Translations under genes and position numbers: made by a program | NCBI GenBank assembly: GCA_001544655.2 | Contig: FCOD02000001.1 | Span: forward strand, 186,001-250,000 | DNA: 64,000 nt | Origin: Caballeronia turbans | GTDB lineage: Bacteria > Pseudomonadota > Gammaproteobacteria > Burkholderiales > Burkholderiaceae | Reading direction: 5' to 3' | Notes under the pieces: model-generated | What the model was told of the DNA's origin: nothing | The model's database searches: none | Seen by the model: only the letters and a program-made list of their open reading frames with translations | Shown: piece by piece, positions 27,529 to 35,865 of the stretch | How the letters are laid out: the number at the start of each line of letters is the position of its first letter | Position numbering within the stretch: position 1 is the first letter of the stretch

Positions 27529-27957
27529 GGAGCGTCTCCTGTTCGTTTCGTGTTTAACTTCGTGTATAGCAAACCGTGAATCGAACGTACGCGCTGAACC
27601 GCACAAAGATGATCGGCACGATCCGCTAAATGCCACGCGTGGTTACCGACCGCACTAAAGCTTTGGCTACCTCACGTAACCGAGGCGATTTTGCCGAGAA
27701 GCCCCATAAGTCGCTGCAAATGGCGGCGAGCGACGCAATCCGTCAGGAAACCGTGCGCCCCGGCATCCGGCGCAAGTTCTAAAGTGGTTTGTGAAGTACG
27801 CGCGGGCGCCTACGCATGGGCGCGCCTGTTTTTCAATCGTGCATTCCTAGAATTGTGCAACGAGCGACAGAAGCAAAAAATTAGAAAGCTTGACGCCAAA
27901 AAATCGAAAACCTATAAGCAGTCGCATCGATATCGACGCAAGTAGCAGGAGCAGGGC
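27529..27957. other. Intergenic region between flavin reductase and AraC genes
   Basis: This 430-base gap holds the two divergent promoters. A 50-codon frame at 27630-27782 followed by an imperfect GC-rich hairpin and five Ts (about 27805-27838) is the only structured part. Confidence 0.5.
27630..27782 (+). CDS. Possible small basic protein, 50 residues
   Basis: An ATG frame encoding a basic, soluble peptide (MPRVVTDRTKALATSRN... ending in GIRRKF). I see no clear ribosome-binding site. The support is the hairpin with a T-run that follows about 25-55 bases after the stop. No family is recognised, and it may be non-coding. Confidence 0.28.
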   Translation: MPRVVTDRTKALATSRNRGDFAEKPHKSLQMAASDAIRQETVRPGIRRKF

Positions 27958-28899
27958 ATGTACGCCAACTATGAAACCTTTGAGGACGCCGACCGCCACG
28001 CGCATGCGCTGACAGGTTGGGAACAGCGCTATGACCAGGTGGGCGAAGGCGCGTTTCGCAGCACGGTGAAGCAGGTTTCGGTGGCGGGCGTGCAGGTTTT
28101 TCAGGAATCCGCGAACGTTCGTATCGTGCAGCGCGGGCAACTTCCGCCGGGGTTCGTCACATTCGGGCTCGTGCTCGGCGGCGGCGCACCGTTCTCGTTT
28201 CAAGGCGTGCGGGTCGACGAACACGCGCTCGTCGCCGCGCCTGGCGGCAGGGAATTTTTGCTGCATTCGCCACCCGACATGTCGATGCTCGGCGTCGCCG
28301 TGAATACGAGTCTGCTCGCATCGGCAGCGGACGCGGCGGGTGTCGATGTCCAGGACGAGATTCTCGGTCGCCACGTGCTGAGCATCCCTGCCGCAGCGGG
28401 CTGGCGGGCGGGAAAGCGCATCATCGCGGCGGTGGAGACCGTTCTCTCAGACCCAGATCCGTTTTCTTCGGGCGATGGCGCGCGTCGCTTCACGCACACC
28501 GTGACGGAGAGCATTCTGGATCTGCTCACGTTCCATGTTCCGACGCGCGAAGACCGGCTCACTTATGCATGCCGTGCCGACGTCGTGCGACGCGCTCATG
28601 ATCTGGTGCTTGCTCGCCCCGAGCAGCCTATCTCGGTGCTGGATCTCTGCGAAAAGCTGCGCGTGAGCCGGCGCACCATTCAAAACAGCTTTCAATCGGT
28701 CACGCAGATGAATCCGGTAAGTTATCTGCGAGCCGTGCGTCTTGCACAAGTGAGACGGCTCCTGACAACGACATCGCAAGGCGAAGTACCGGTGCGCGAA
28801 GCCGCGATGCGCTGGGGATTTACCAATCTCGGCCACTTCGCGAGCGATTATAAGAGCCTGTTCGGCGAACTTCCCTCTCAAACACTGCGCGCCCGCTAA
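27958..28899 (+). CDS. AraC-family regulator, EutR-like
   Basis: A 313-residue regulator. The N-terminal two thirds look like the sensing domain seen in EutR-type regulators; residues about 215-313 form the double-HTH AraC domain (ISVLDLCEKLRVSRRTIQNSFQSV and EAAMRWGFTNLGHFASDYKSLFGELPSQTL). It is 235 bases upstream of, and co-directional with, the aromatic amine dehydrogenase operon, so it is the best candidate activator of that operon. CAGGAGCAGGGC precedes the ATG. Confidence 0.9.
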   Translation: MYANYETFEDADRHAHALTGWEQRYDQVGEGAFRSTVKQVSVAGVQVFQESANVRIVQRGQLPPGFVTFGLVLGGGAPFSFQGVRVDEHALVAAPGGREFLLHSPPDMSMLGVAVNTSLLASAADAAGVDVQDEILGRHVLSIPAAAGWRAGKRIIAAVETVLSDPDPFSSGDGARRFTHTVTESILDLLTFHVPTREDRLTYACRADVVRRAHDLVLARPEQPISVLDLCEKLRVSRRTIQNSFQSVTQMNPVSYLRAVRLAQVRRLLTTTSQGEVPVREAAMRWGFTNLGHFASDYKSLFGELPSQTLRAR

Positions 28900-29134
28900 C
28901 GCAGGCGCAATACATTCCCTTCCTGCCGATCGCGAGCCGCATTGCCGCGCTCGGCAATCGGCATTTCCTTTCCGAGGCTTGCATCAAGAGTCGCCTGAAT
29001 ACGCCTGTCGCGCGCATCGCTGTCGGCTCCCTTTCGAATACTCCATTTCGGCACGCACGCGCTGCCGGTTACGAAGTGCTCTTTTTTATTGTCATCTTTA
29101 GAGTCGTTTCGACGATAAACGAGGAGGAGCACAG

Positions 29135-30292
29135 ATGAAGGTGAGACGGCTGGCCACCGCCATGGGGGCCTTGTTCTATGGACTGCTTGCGTGTCAGTTA
29201 CACGCGGGTGCGGCCGAAAAGCCGGAAGAACTGACGGTGGCGAAAGTGCCGCCGTATAGCCCGCATCGCGTGTTCGTGACGGATGTCTCGTTTGCGAGCA
29301 TGACCGATGCACGAGTGCATGTGTTCGACGGCGACACCAAACGATTCGTCGGCGAGATCGATGCCGGTTTCGCGCCGGGCTTCACGATCTCGCCCGATCA
29401 CAAGACGAGCTATGTGGCGACGACGTACTTCGCGCGCGGCAGCCACGGCCCACGCACGGACGTAGTCGAGATCATCGATAACACGACGCTCGACGTAACC
29501 GGTGAAATCGTGATCCCGCCCAAGCATGGCCAGACCGTGCCGACGCCATATCTCACGATTCTTTCGGAAGACGGCAGCCGCCTGTATGTGTCGAACATCA
29601 CGCCGTCGACGTCGGTCACCGTCATCGATACGGCCGCGAAAAAGGTGCTCGGTGAGATCGATACCGACGGCTGCGTGCTCGCCTATCCGAGCGGCAATGA
29701 TCGCTTCTCGGCGCTGTGCGAAAGCGGCAAGGCGCTCACGGTCAGGCTCGACGCCACGGGCAAGGAAGCGAGCCGGAAGCTCTCCGAGGCGTTCATCGAC
29801 GTCGATCACGATCCTGCCTTCGTCAACGCCGTGCGCGACGGTAACAAGTATGTGTTCACGACCTTCCACGGCAATGTGCGCACGGCCGACTTCTCCGGCG
29901 ATACGCCGGTTTTCGGCGCATCGTGGTCCTTGCTGAGCGATCAGGAGCGCAAGGCGGGCTGGCGTCCGGGCGGCTTGCAGCAGACCGCGCTGAGCACGGC
30001 CAGTCACCGTCTTTACGTGGCCATGCACAAGGGCGCGGACGGCTCGCACAAGGACCCGGGCACGGAGATCTGGGTCTACGACACCGAGAGCAAAAAGCGT
30101 GTGGCGCGCTGGGATCTCGCGAAGCAGAAGATCGACCCGCTGCTCGCGATTCAGGTCAGCACCGACGACAAACCGCTCTTTTACGGCCTTACGCCGACCT
30201 CCGATCTCGTCGTGATGGATGCGATGACAGGCAAGCGCCAGCACGTCGAAAAGCAGCTCGGCGCGACGTCGACATTGCTGCTCAACCCGTGA
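29135..30292 (+). CDS. aauB: Aromatic amine dehydrogenase, heavy (alpha) subunit
   Basis: Large subunit of a quinoprotein amine dehydrogenase, a periplasmic seven-bladed beta propeller that scaffolds the catalytic light chain. It has a signal peptide (MGALFYGLLACQLHAGAAE) and repeated blade motifs (HVFDGDTKRFVGEIDAGFAPGF, VSNITPSTSVTVIDTAAKK). Length 385, close to known AauB/MauB. GAGGAGGAG precedes the ATG. It heads the cluster aauB-mauE-mauD-aauA, the gene order of methylamine and aromatic amine dehydrogenase operons. The light-chain sequence points to the aromatic type. Confidence 0.93.
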   Translation: MKVRRLATAMGALFYGLLACQLHAGAAEKPEELTVAKVPPYSPHRVFVTDVSFASMTDARVHVFDGDTKRFVGEIDAGFAPGFTISPDHKTSYVATTYFARGSHGPRTDVVEIIDNTTLDVTGEIVIPPKHGQTVPTPYLTILSEDGSRLYVSNITPSTSVTVIDTAAKKVLGEIDTDGCVLAYPSGNDRFSALCESGKALTVRLDATGKEASRKLSEAFIDVDHDPAFVNAVRDGNKYVFTTFHGNVRTADFSGDTPVFGASWSLLSDQERKAGWRPGGLQQTALSTASHRLYVAMHKGADGSHKDPGTEIWVYDTESKKRVARWDLAKQKIDPLLAIQVSTDDKPLFYGLTPTSDLVVMDAMTGKRQHVEKQLGATSTLLLNP

Positions 30293-30301
30293 GGTGACGC
30301 G

Positions 30302-30859
30302 ATGATCGATCCCGTCATTCTCATGGTGTGCATCGCGTCCGCGACGATCATCGCGCTCGCGAGCGCTGCGCCGAAGTGGCGCGAGCCGTCGCGCTTTCGC
30401 GCGTCGCTCGAAGCGTTCGCGTTGCTGCCTTCGTTTGCGCTCACGCCCTTGTCGTTCGCGTTTCCTGCGCTGGAGGCTGCGGGCGCAATCGGCTTGTTGT
30501 TCGCCGATACGCGCACGCTCAGCGCCATGGTGCTGATCGCGTTGTTCACGCTCTTCGGCGCGGCGCTCGCGATCAACGTGTTGCGTGGTCATACCGATAT
30601 CGATTGCGGCTGCTCGGGCTTCATCGCCGCGCGTGCAACGGAACGCGCGCCGAAGTCGATCGGCTGGTGGCACGTCGCGCGCGCGTTGATGCTCGCCGCG
30701 CTCGCATGCGCCGCGCTCGCACCCGCGACTGCTCGCGAGCTCATGTGGCTCGACTATTCGAGCGCAGGCGCCTGCACGCTTTTTGCCGTCGCCGCGTGGT
30801 TCACGCTCGATGCGCTGCTGGTCAATCTTCCCAAGCTCGATTCTCTGAGGAATTCATGA
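30302..30859 (+). CDS. mauE: MauE, membrane protein for amine dehydrogenase maturation
   Basis: A 185-residue integral membrane protein with four to five helices and the cysteine motif IDCGCSG (a DoxX/MauE-like fold). In mau and aau clusters MauE is needed, with MauD, for stable light-chain production, presumably by moving reducing equivalents for the six disulfides of that subunit. The gene starts nine bases after aauB and its stop overlaps the mauD start (ATGA), so translation is coupled. Confidence 0.92.
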   Translation: MIDPVILMVCIASATIIALASAAPKWREPSRFRASLEAFALLPSFALTPLSFAFPALEAAGAIGLLFADTRTLSAMVLIALFTLFGAALAINVLRGHTDIDCGCSGFIAARATERAPKSIGWWHVARALMLAALACAALAPATARELMWLDYSSAGACTLFAVAAWFTLDALLVNLPKLDSLRNS

Positions 30860-31500
30860 TGCAAACCGCCCTGATGATTTCGGCCGCACTGTCGTGGGCC
30901 GCATTGCTTGCGCTCGGCGCGATCTGTCTCGCACTCGTTCGCCAAGTCGGCATTCTCTATGAACGCATGATGCCGGCGGGCGCACTCATGATCGACAAGG
31001 GCCCGGCGGTCGGCGCGATCGCACCGGTGTTCGAGTTGGGCGATATCGCGGGCCGCGCGGTGAAGGTCGGCGGCTTGTCGAACTCGAGGCGCAACACGCT
31101 CGTCTTCTTCCTCTCGCCGACGTGCCCCGTGTGCAAGAAGCTGCTGCCCTTGCTGCCGTCGATTCAGGCACGCGAAGGTGCAACCGACATCGTGCTTGCA
31201 AGCGATGGTGAATTCGAAGAGCACGCCGCCTTCTATCGAAAGACCGGTCTTTCGCAATATCCGTATGTGCTGTCGCAGGAACTCGGCCTTTCTTATCAGA
31301 TCGGCAAGCTGCCTTATGCCGTATTGCTCGATGAAGAAGGCAAGGTCCGCGCGAAGGGTCTCGTTAATACGCGTGAGCATCTGGAAAGCCTGTTCGAAGC
31401 AAAAGAACGGGGTGTCGCTTCGTTGCAGGAGTTCGTGCACGGCAAGCACGACGATCACGCACATCACGAACATGAAGGGCAAGTCGGGCAGCACGCCTGA
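30856..31500 (+). CDS. mauD: MauD, thioredoxin-like disulfide protein
   Basis: A 214-residue membrane-anchored thioredoxin-fold protein: one N-terminal helix (about 5-27) and the redox motif C90-PV-C93 in SPTCPVCKK. It is thought to form or isomerise disulfides in the light chain. The C-terminus is histidine-rich (HGKHDDHAHHEHEGQVGQHA), which is an addition with possible metal affinity. The start is the ATG at 30856 overlapping the mauE stop; the frame is open far upstream but that part is the wrong-frame reading of mauE. Confidence 0.93.
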   Translation: MMQTALMISAALSWAALLALGAICLALVRQVGILYERMMPAGALMIDKGPAVGAIAPVFELGDIAGRAVKVGGLSNSRRNTLVFFLSPTCPVCKKLLPLLPSIQAREGATDIVLASDGEFEEHAAFYRKTGLSQYPYVLSQELGLSYQIGKLPYAVLLDEEGKVRAKGLVNTREHLESLFEAKERGVASLQEFVHGKHDDHAHHEHEGQVGQHA

Positions 31501-31539
31501 AGACGCCGACAAATCATTCATTCCTACAGGTGAGCGTCC

Positions 31540-32061
31540 ATGAAATGGCTTGATTCATTCTTCGAACATAAGGCGCGCGGCGTTGCACAGCGAAGTTCCC
31601 GGCGCAGTGCGATGGCGAAGCTCGGCAAGGTGCTGGTCGGATCGGCAATGGTGCCGCTGCTGCCAGTGGATCGCACCGCGTATGCGACGGAACCGAAGAA
31701 GCCGGGCGCGTCGGCTAGCGACGATCCGACGAGCTGCGACTACTGGAAGTATTGCGCGATCGACGGCTGGCTTTGCAGTTGCTGCGGCGGCACATCGAGC
31801 AGTTGTCCGCCGGGCACGACGCCGTCGCCGATCACGTGGATCGGCACATGCCGCAATCCGCACGATGGCTCGGACTACATCGTGTCGTACAACGACTGCT
31901 GCGGCAAGACGACTTGCGGACGTTGCTTCTGCAATCGCAACGAACGCGAAAAGCCGCTCTACAAGTTATCGCTCAATAACGACATCAATTGGTGCATGGC
32001 GAACGGCAATTCGAATTACCACTGCTCGGTATCGGTGCTATTGGGAGCGGCGACGCAATGA
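31540..32061 (+). CDS. aauA: Aromatic amine dehydrogenase, light (beta) subunit with TTQ tryptophans
   Basis: Catalytic small subunit that carries tryptophan tryptophylquinone (TTQ) made from two tryptophans. Here W100 (ITWIGTC) and W151 (DINWCMAN) are 51 residues apart, exactly as in known enzymes, and D119 (YNDCCG) is the expected catalytic base. The many cysteines (CDYWKYC, CSCCGG, TCGRCFC, WCMAN, HC) form the disulfide network. The N-terminal 50 residues are a long Tat-like leader (SSRRSAMAKLG). The sequence resembles the Alcaligenes aromatic enzyme more than methylamine dehydrogenase. The stop overlaps the next start. Confidence 0.95.
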   Translation: MKWLDSFFEHKARGVAQRSSRRSAMAKLGKVLVGSAMVPLLPVDRTAYATEPKKPGASASDDPTSCDYWKYCAIDGWLCSCCGGTSSSCPPGTTPSPITWIGTCRNPHDGSDYIVSYNDCCGKTTCGRCFCNRNEREKPLYKLSLNNDINWCMANGNSNYHCSVSVLLGAATQ

Positions 32062-32543
32062 ACACAGCAAGTGTTTTGATGGCGGCGCTCGCTGCCGGCG
32101 CGATGAGTTTTGCATCTCAATCATTCGCGCAAACGATGCATTATCCCGGCGGCAAAGCGACATTCGACGGCAAGTGCGCCGTCTGCCACCAAGCGGGCGG
32201 CAAGGGCATGGACGGACTCGCGCCGCCGCTCGTCGACTATCCGGGTAAATACGCGGGCTCGCCCGAGGGCCGCGCGCAATTAGGGCATACCGTGCTCTAT
32301 GGCATGTTCGGTCCGATCAAGGTCAAGGAGAAGAACTACAACTTCAAGATGCCAAGCTTCGCATCGCTATCCGATGAAGAAATCGCCGACGTGCTGAACT
32401 ACGTCGTGTTCGATCTGAACGCGCAGCATGGTTCGGCCAAGCCCTTCGACGTGGCAGAGGTCAAGGCATGGCGCGCCGGACCGCTCGATCAGACCGCCGT
32501 GCATCAGCATCGCGAAGCGGTCGTGAAGGGCCTCGGGCTATGA
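32058..32543 (+). CDS. Periplasmic monoheme cytochrome c (first)
   Basis: A 161-residue class I cytochrome c with a signal peptide (about 1-25), heme site C40-AV-C43-H44 and a candidate axial methionine in NFKMPSFASLSD. It starts at the ATG overlapping the aauA stop (ATGA), so it is made together with the light subunit. It may be the electron acceptor of the dehydrogenase in place of azurin or amicyanin, or take part in cofactor maturation. Confidence 0.9.
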   Translation: MNTASVLMAALAAGAMSFASQSFAQTMHYPGGKATFDGKCAVCHQAGGKGMDGLAPPLVDYPGKYAGSPEGRAQLGHTVLYGMFGPIKVKEKNYNFKMPSFASLSDEEIADVLNYVVFDLNAQHGSAKPFDVAEVKAWRAGPLDQTAVHQHREAVVKGLGL

Positions 32544-32998
32544 AGCCGCGCGCGGTCCTCGCCGCTGCGATGCTTGCCGCGCTCTTCATCGCGGACGCAT
32601 CGCAGGCGCAGGCGTACGACGCGGCGCGGGCGCGTCAGGACTGGGTGCTCAATTGCATGGGATGCCATACCGCCGATGGTTCCGGCATCCCCGGCAAAGT
32701 GCCCGCATTGCGTAACTCGCTCGGCCATTTCGTCTCGTTGCCCGAGGGCCGTCAGTTCGTGATGCGCGTGCCGGGCGCCGCCAATTCCGCTTTGAACGAT
32801 GCCGAACTCGCGAACGTCCTGAACTGGCTGCTCGCGACGATGAACGAGCAATCGCGGCCTGCATCGTTCAAGCCTTATACGGCGGAAGAGATCGCCGCGT
32901 ATCGCCGTCCCGCGCTCACCGATGTTGCGCGCACGCGCATGAAGCTCGTGAAGGAACTGCAGGAGAACGGCGTCAACGCCGTCCCCGAACACTACTAG
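32540..32998 (+). CDS. Periplasmic monoheme cytochrome c (second)
   Basis: A 152-residue protein with a signal peptide (MKPRAVLAAAMLAALFIADASQAQA) and one heme site C39-MG-C42-H43. A methionine in FVMRVPGAANS could be the sixth ligand. The ATG overlaps the stop of the first cytochrome. With only one CxxCH it is not MauG, which has two hemes and about 350 residues. Electron transfer from the dehydrogenase is the simplest role. Confidence 0.9.
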   Translation: MKPRAVLAAAMLAALFIADASQAQAYDAARARQDWVLNCMGCHTADGSGIPGKVPALRNSLGHFVSLPEGRQFVMRVPGAANSALNDAELANVLNWLLATMNEQSRPASFKPYTAEEIAAYRRPALTDVARTRMKLVKELQENGVNAVPEHY

Positions 32999-33009
32999 GA
33001 GACACTGTG

Positions 33010-34515
33010 ATGAATAACAGCCAGCATCTCGCGATGCTCGATTCGACGCGCACGTTCATCGCGTCGGCGCAGCAAATGTTGATCGACGGCGCATGGGTGA
33101 ACAGCGCAAGCGGCGCCACGCTCGATGTGATCAATCCCGCCGATGGCGAACTGCTCGCCCGCGTCCCCAGTGCCGATGAGGCCGATGTGGATCGCGCGGT
33201 GCTTGCCGCACGTCGCGCATTCGACGACTCCGCATGGTCGCGCATGAAGCCGACTGATCGCGAACGCCTGTTGCTGCGGGTCGCCGATCTGATCGAAGCG
33301 AATGCGCGCGAGCTCGCGGAGATCGAGTCACTCGATAACGGCAAGCCGGTAACGGTCGCGCAAGGGCTCGATGTATCGATGGCCGCGCAATGCTTCCGTT
33401 ATATGGCCGGCTGGGCGACGAAGATCGAGGGCAGCACGCTCGAAGCATCGATCCCGTATAGCCCGTCGAATGATTTCTTCGGTTATACGCGCAAGGAGCC
33501 GGTGGGTGTCGTCGGCGCGATCATTCCGTGGAATTTCCCGTTGTTGATGGCCTCGTGGAAACTTGCGCCTGCGCTTGCGACAGGCTGCACCGTCGTGCTG
33601 AAACCGGCGGAAGACACGCCGCTGTCCGCATTGCGCCTCGCGATGCTGATCCAGGAAGCGGGCATCGAGAAGGGTGTCGTGAATGTCGTTACGGGACTCG
33701 GCCGCACGGCAGGCGCGGCGCTCGCGCGTCATCCCGGCATCGACAAGATTGCGTTCACGGGTTCGACGCCGACCGGCAAGGCAATCGGTCACGCGGCGCT
33801 CGACAACATGACGCGCATGTCGCTCGAACTCGGCGGCAAGTCGCCGGTGATCGTGCTGCCCGATGTCGATATCGACAAGGCGGCGGAAGGCGTCGCCAAT
33901 GCGATCTTTTTCAATTCGGGACAAGTGTGCACCGCCGGTTCGCGCGTCTACGTGCACGAGAAAGTATTCGATCGTGTGATGGAGCGCGTCGCGGCCATCG
34001 CTCAATCCTTGCCGATGGGGCCGGGCCTCGATGCATCGACGCAGATCGGTCCGCTCGTGTCGGCGCGGCAGATGGATCGCGTGCTCGGCTATATCGAAGC
34101 GGGACGCGATGAAGGCGCGCGTGCGATCGCGGGCGGTGCGCGCAAGGGGGGCGCGGGTTTCTTCGTGAAGCCGACCGTGCTCGTCGATACGGATCATTCG
34201 ATGAAGGTGGTGCGCGAGGAAATCTTCGGGCCGGTGCTCGTCGCGATGCCGTACGACGATATCGACAGCGTGGTCGCGAAAGCGAACGACACGCCGTATG
34301 GACTCGGCGCGAGCATCTGGTCGAACAACCTCTCGGCGATTCACAAGCTCGTGCCGCGCATCAAGGCGGGCACCGTATGGGTCAATTGCCATTCGCTCCT
34401 CGATAACGCGATGCCGTTCGGCGGTTTCAAGCAATCGGGCTTCGGACGGGAGCTCGGACGCGCGGTGATCGACATGTACACCGAAACCAAGTCGGTGCTG
34501 ATCAATTACGCGTGA
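33010..34515 (+). CDS. Aldehyde dehydrogenase, phenylacetaldehyde-type
   Basis: A 501-residue NAD-dependent ALDH. Key residues are present: catalytic Cys in FFNSGQVCTAGS, Glu in SLELGGKSP and the cofactor loop GSTPTGKAIG; N in IPWNFP. Being in the aromatic amine operon, it should oxidise the aldehyde product (such as phenylacetaldehyde) to the acid in the cytoplasm. AGGAG stands eight bases before the ATG at 33010; a GTG directly before it (33007) is the alternative start. Confidence 0.92.
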   Translation: MNNSQHLAMLDSTRTFIASAQQMLIDGAWVNSASGATLDVINPADGELLARVPSADEADVDRAVLAARRAFDDSAWSRMKPTDRERLLLRVADLIEANARELAEIESLDNGKPVTVAQGLDVSMAAQCFRYMAGWATKIEGSTLEASIPYSPSNDFFGYTRKEPVGVVGAIIPWNFPLLMASWKLAPALATGCTVVLKPAEDTPLSALRLAMLIQEAGIEKGVVNVVTGLGRTAGAALARHPGIDKIAFTGSTPTGKAIGHAALDNMTRMSLELGGKSPVIVLPDVDIDKAAEGVANAIFFNSGQVCTAGSRVYVHEKVFDRVMERVAAIAQSLPMGPGLDASTQIGPLVSARQMDRVLGYIEAGRDEGARAIAGGARKGGAGFFVKPTVLVDTDHSMKVVREEIFGPVLVAMPYDDIDSVVAKANDTPYGLGASIWSNNLSAIHKLVPRIKAGTVWVNCHSLLDNAMPFGGFKQSGFGRELGRAVIDMYTETKSVLINYA

Positions 34516-34525
34516 GGACGCTCGC

Positions 34526-35740
34526 ATGACAACTCGCACGATCGCGCGGCAACTCGTTTCGACGGCGGCGCTCGCCGTATGCGCGAGCGCATCGGCGCAA
34601 AGCACGGTGACGCTTTACGGAACCGTCGATGCCGGGCTGACCTACACGACCAATCAGCAGATCACCAGCGCCGACGGCAGCGTCGGTTCTGGGCATAACT
34701 TCGCATTTTCTGGCGGCAATCTCGTGCCTTCGCGTTTTGGATTTCTCGGCGTGGAAGATCTGGGCAGCGGCTTGCAAGCGAAGTTCAACCTTGAGAACAG
34801 CTTTTATACCGGAACAGGAGGCCTGGTTCAGGGTGGGGCGTTGTTCAATCGTCAGGCCTGGGTGGGTCTGGCGCACGAGCAATTCGGCACGTTGTCGCTC
34901 GGGCGTCAATACGATTCGTATTCGGATTTCCTCGGGCCTTATGTGTCGAGCAATTCATGGGCGACGCTTTACGGCTCGCACATCGGCGACGTCGACAACC
35001 TGAACGAAGCATTCAACTTCAACAACGCAATCAAGTACACGAGCCCCGACTGGAATGGCTTTTCTGTGGGCGGCACGTATAGCCTCGGTGGTGTCGCGGG
35101 TGACTTCGGGCAACGGCGCGGCTATTCGTTCGCAGCAGCTTATACGCGTCTGCCGGTCTCGATCAGTGCGGGCTATCTGAATCTGCACAATCCGCTCGAT
35201 GCGGCTTTGGGTGGCGCAAACGGCTATATCGGCGATTTTGCCTGCTCCAATCCGTCAGCGCTCTATTGTCAACTACAGAATGCGGAAGCGCTGAAGGCTT
35301 ATGGCGCGGGCGCATCGTATGCGATCGGGCCGGCGACCATCGCGCTGACCTATACGCATAGCCGCCTCGAGCATAGCCAGTACTTTGCCGATAGCGCCAA
35401 TCCGCAGGGCCGCAATATTGCGTTCGATATCGGCGAAGTGAACCTGACTTACGCGGCTACGCCGTTTTTGCAACTGGGGCTCGCCTATATCTATAACAAT
35501 GCGAAACCCGACGGCGGTTCATCGACGCGTTTTCATCAAGTGAACCTCGGCGCGAATTACGCACTTTCGAAGCGCACCGCGTTGTATGGTGTCGCCATCA
35601 TGCAGAAGTCGGTGGGGGCGGGACTCGGTATCGATCCGGCAACGGGCGGGCCTGCGAATTACGCGCAGATTCCCAATCTGGCTAACTCGAACAGCGATCG
35701 ACAACTGTCTGTGACGCTCGGCATACGGCATAACTTTTGA
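34526..35740 (+). CDS. Outer-membrane porin, OmpC-like (Gram-negative porin family)
   Basis: A 404-residue 16-stranded trimeric-porin type protein with a signal peptide ending CASASAQS and the typical Burkholderia start QSTVTLYGTVDAGL. It ends in phenylalanine (LGIRHNF), as required for outer-membrane insertion. It follows the aldehyde dehydrogenase by ten bases and precedes a strong terminator, so it belongs to the aromatic amine operon and may admit the amine. Confidence 0.93.
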   Translation: MTTRTIARQLVSTAALAVCASASAQSTVTLYGTVDAGLTYTTNQQITSADGSVGSGHNFAFSGGNLVPSRFGFLGVEDLGSGLQAKFNLENSFYTGTGGLVQGGALFNRQAWVGLAHEQFGTLSLGRQYDSYSDFLGPYVSSNSWATLYGSHIGDVDNLNEAFNFNNAIKYTSPDWNGFSVGGTYSLGGVAGDFGQRRGYSFAAAYTRLPVSISAGYLNLHNPLDAALGGANGYIGDFACSNPSALYCQLQNAEALKAYGAGASYAIGPATIALTYTHSRLEHSQYFADSANPQGRNIAFDIGEVNLTYAATPFLQLGLAYIYNNAKPDGGSSTRFHQVNLGANYALSKRTALYGVAIMQKSVGAGLGIDPATGGPANYAQIPNLANSNSDRQLSVTLGIRHNF

Positions 35741-35763
35741 GTATTTCCGAGGGCGTGCGTCGA

Positions 35764-35797
35764 CCCCGGCCGGGATGATTCCGCGCCGGGCTTTTTT
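35764..35797 (+). terminator. Terminator of the aromatic amine operon
   Basis: A CCCCGGC/GCCGGGC stem with a 14-base loop followed by six Ts, 24 bases after the porin stop. Confidence 0.85.
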
Positions 35798-35865
35798 GCT
35801 TGTGTCTTCGCGTGGATCGTTCAATCTTATGGATGCGCATCGGCTGCGGGCATTCCGATGAAGAT

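Noticed and set aside
28900-29134. Sigma-54 promoter before aauB
   Set aside because: A GGCACG...CTGC-like sequence occurs near 29055, but the spacing between the GG and GC elements does not match the -24/-12 consensus.
32058-32998. A split mauG gene
   Set aside because: Each cytochrome has its own signal peptide and single heme motif; sizes and sequences do not correspond to the two halves of MauG.
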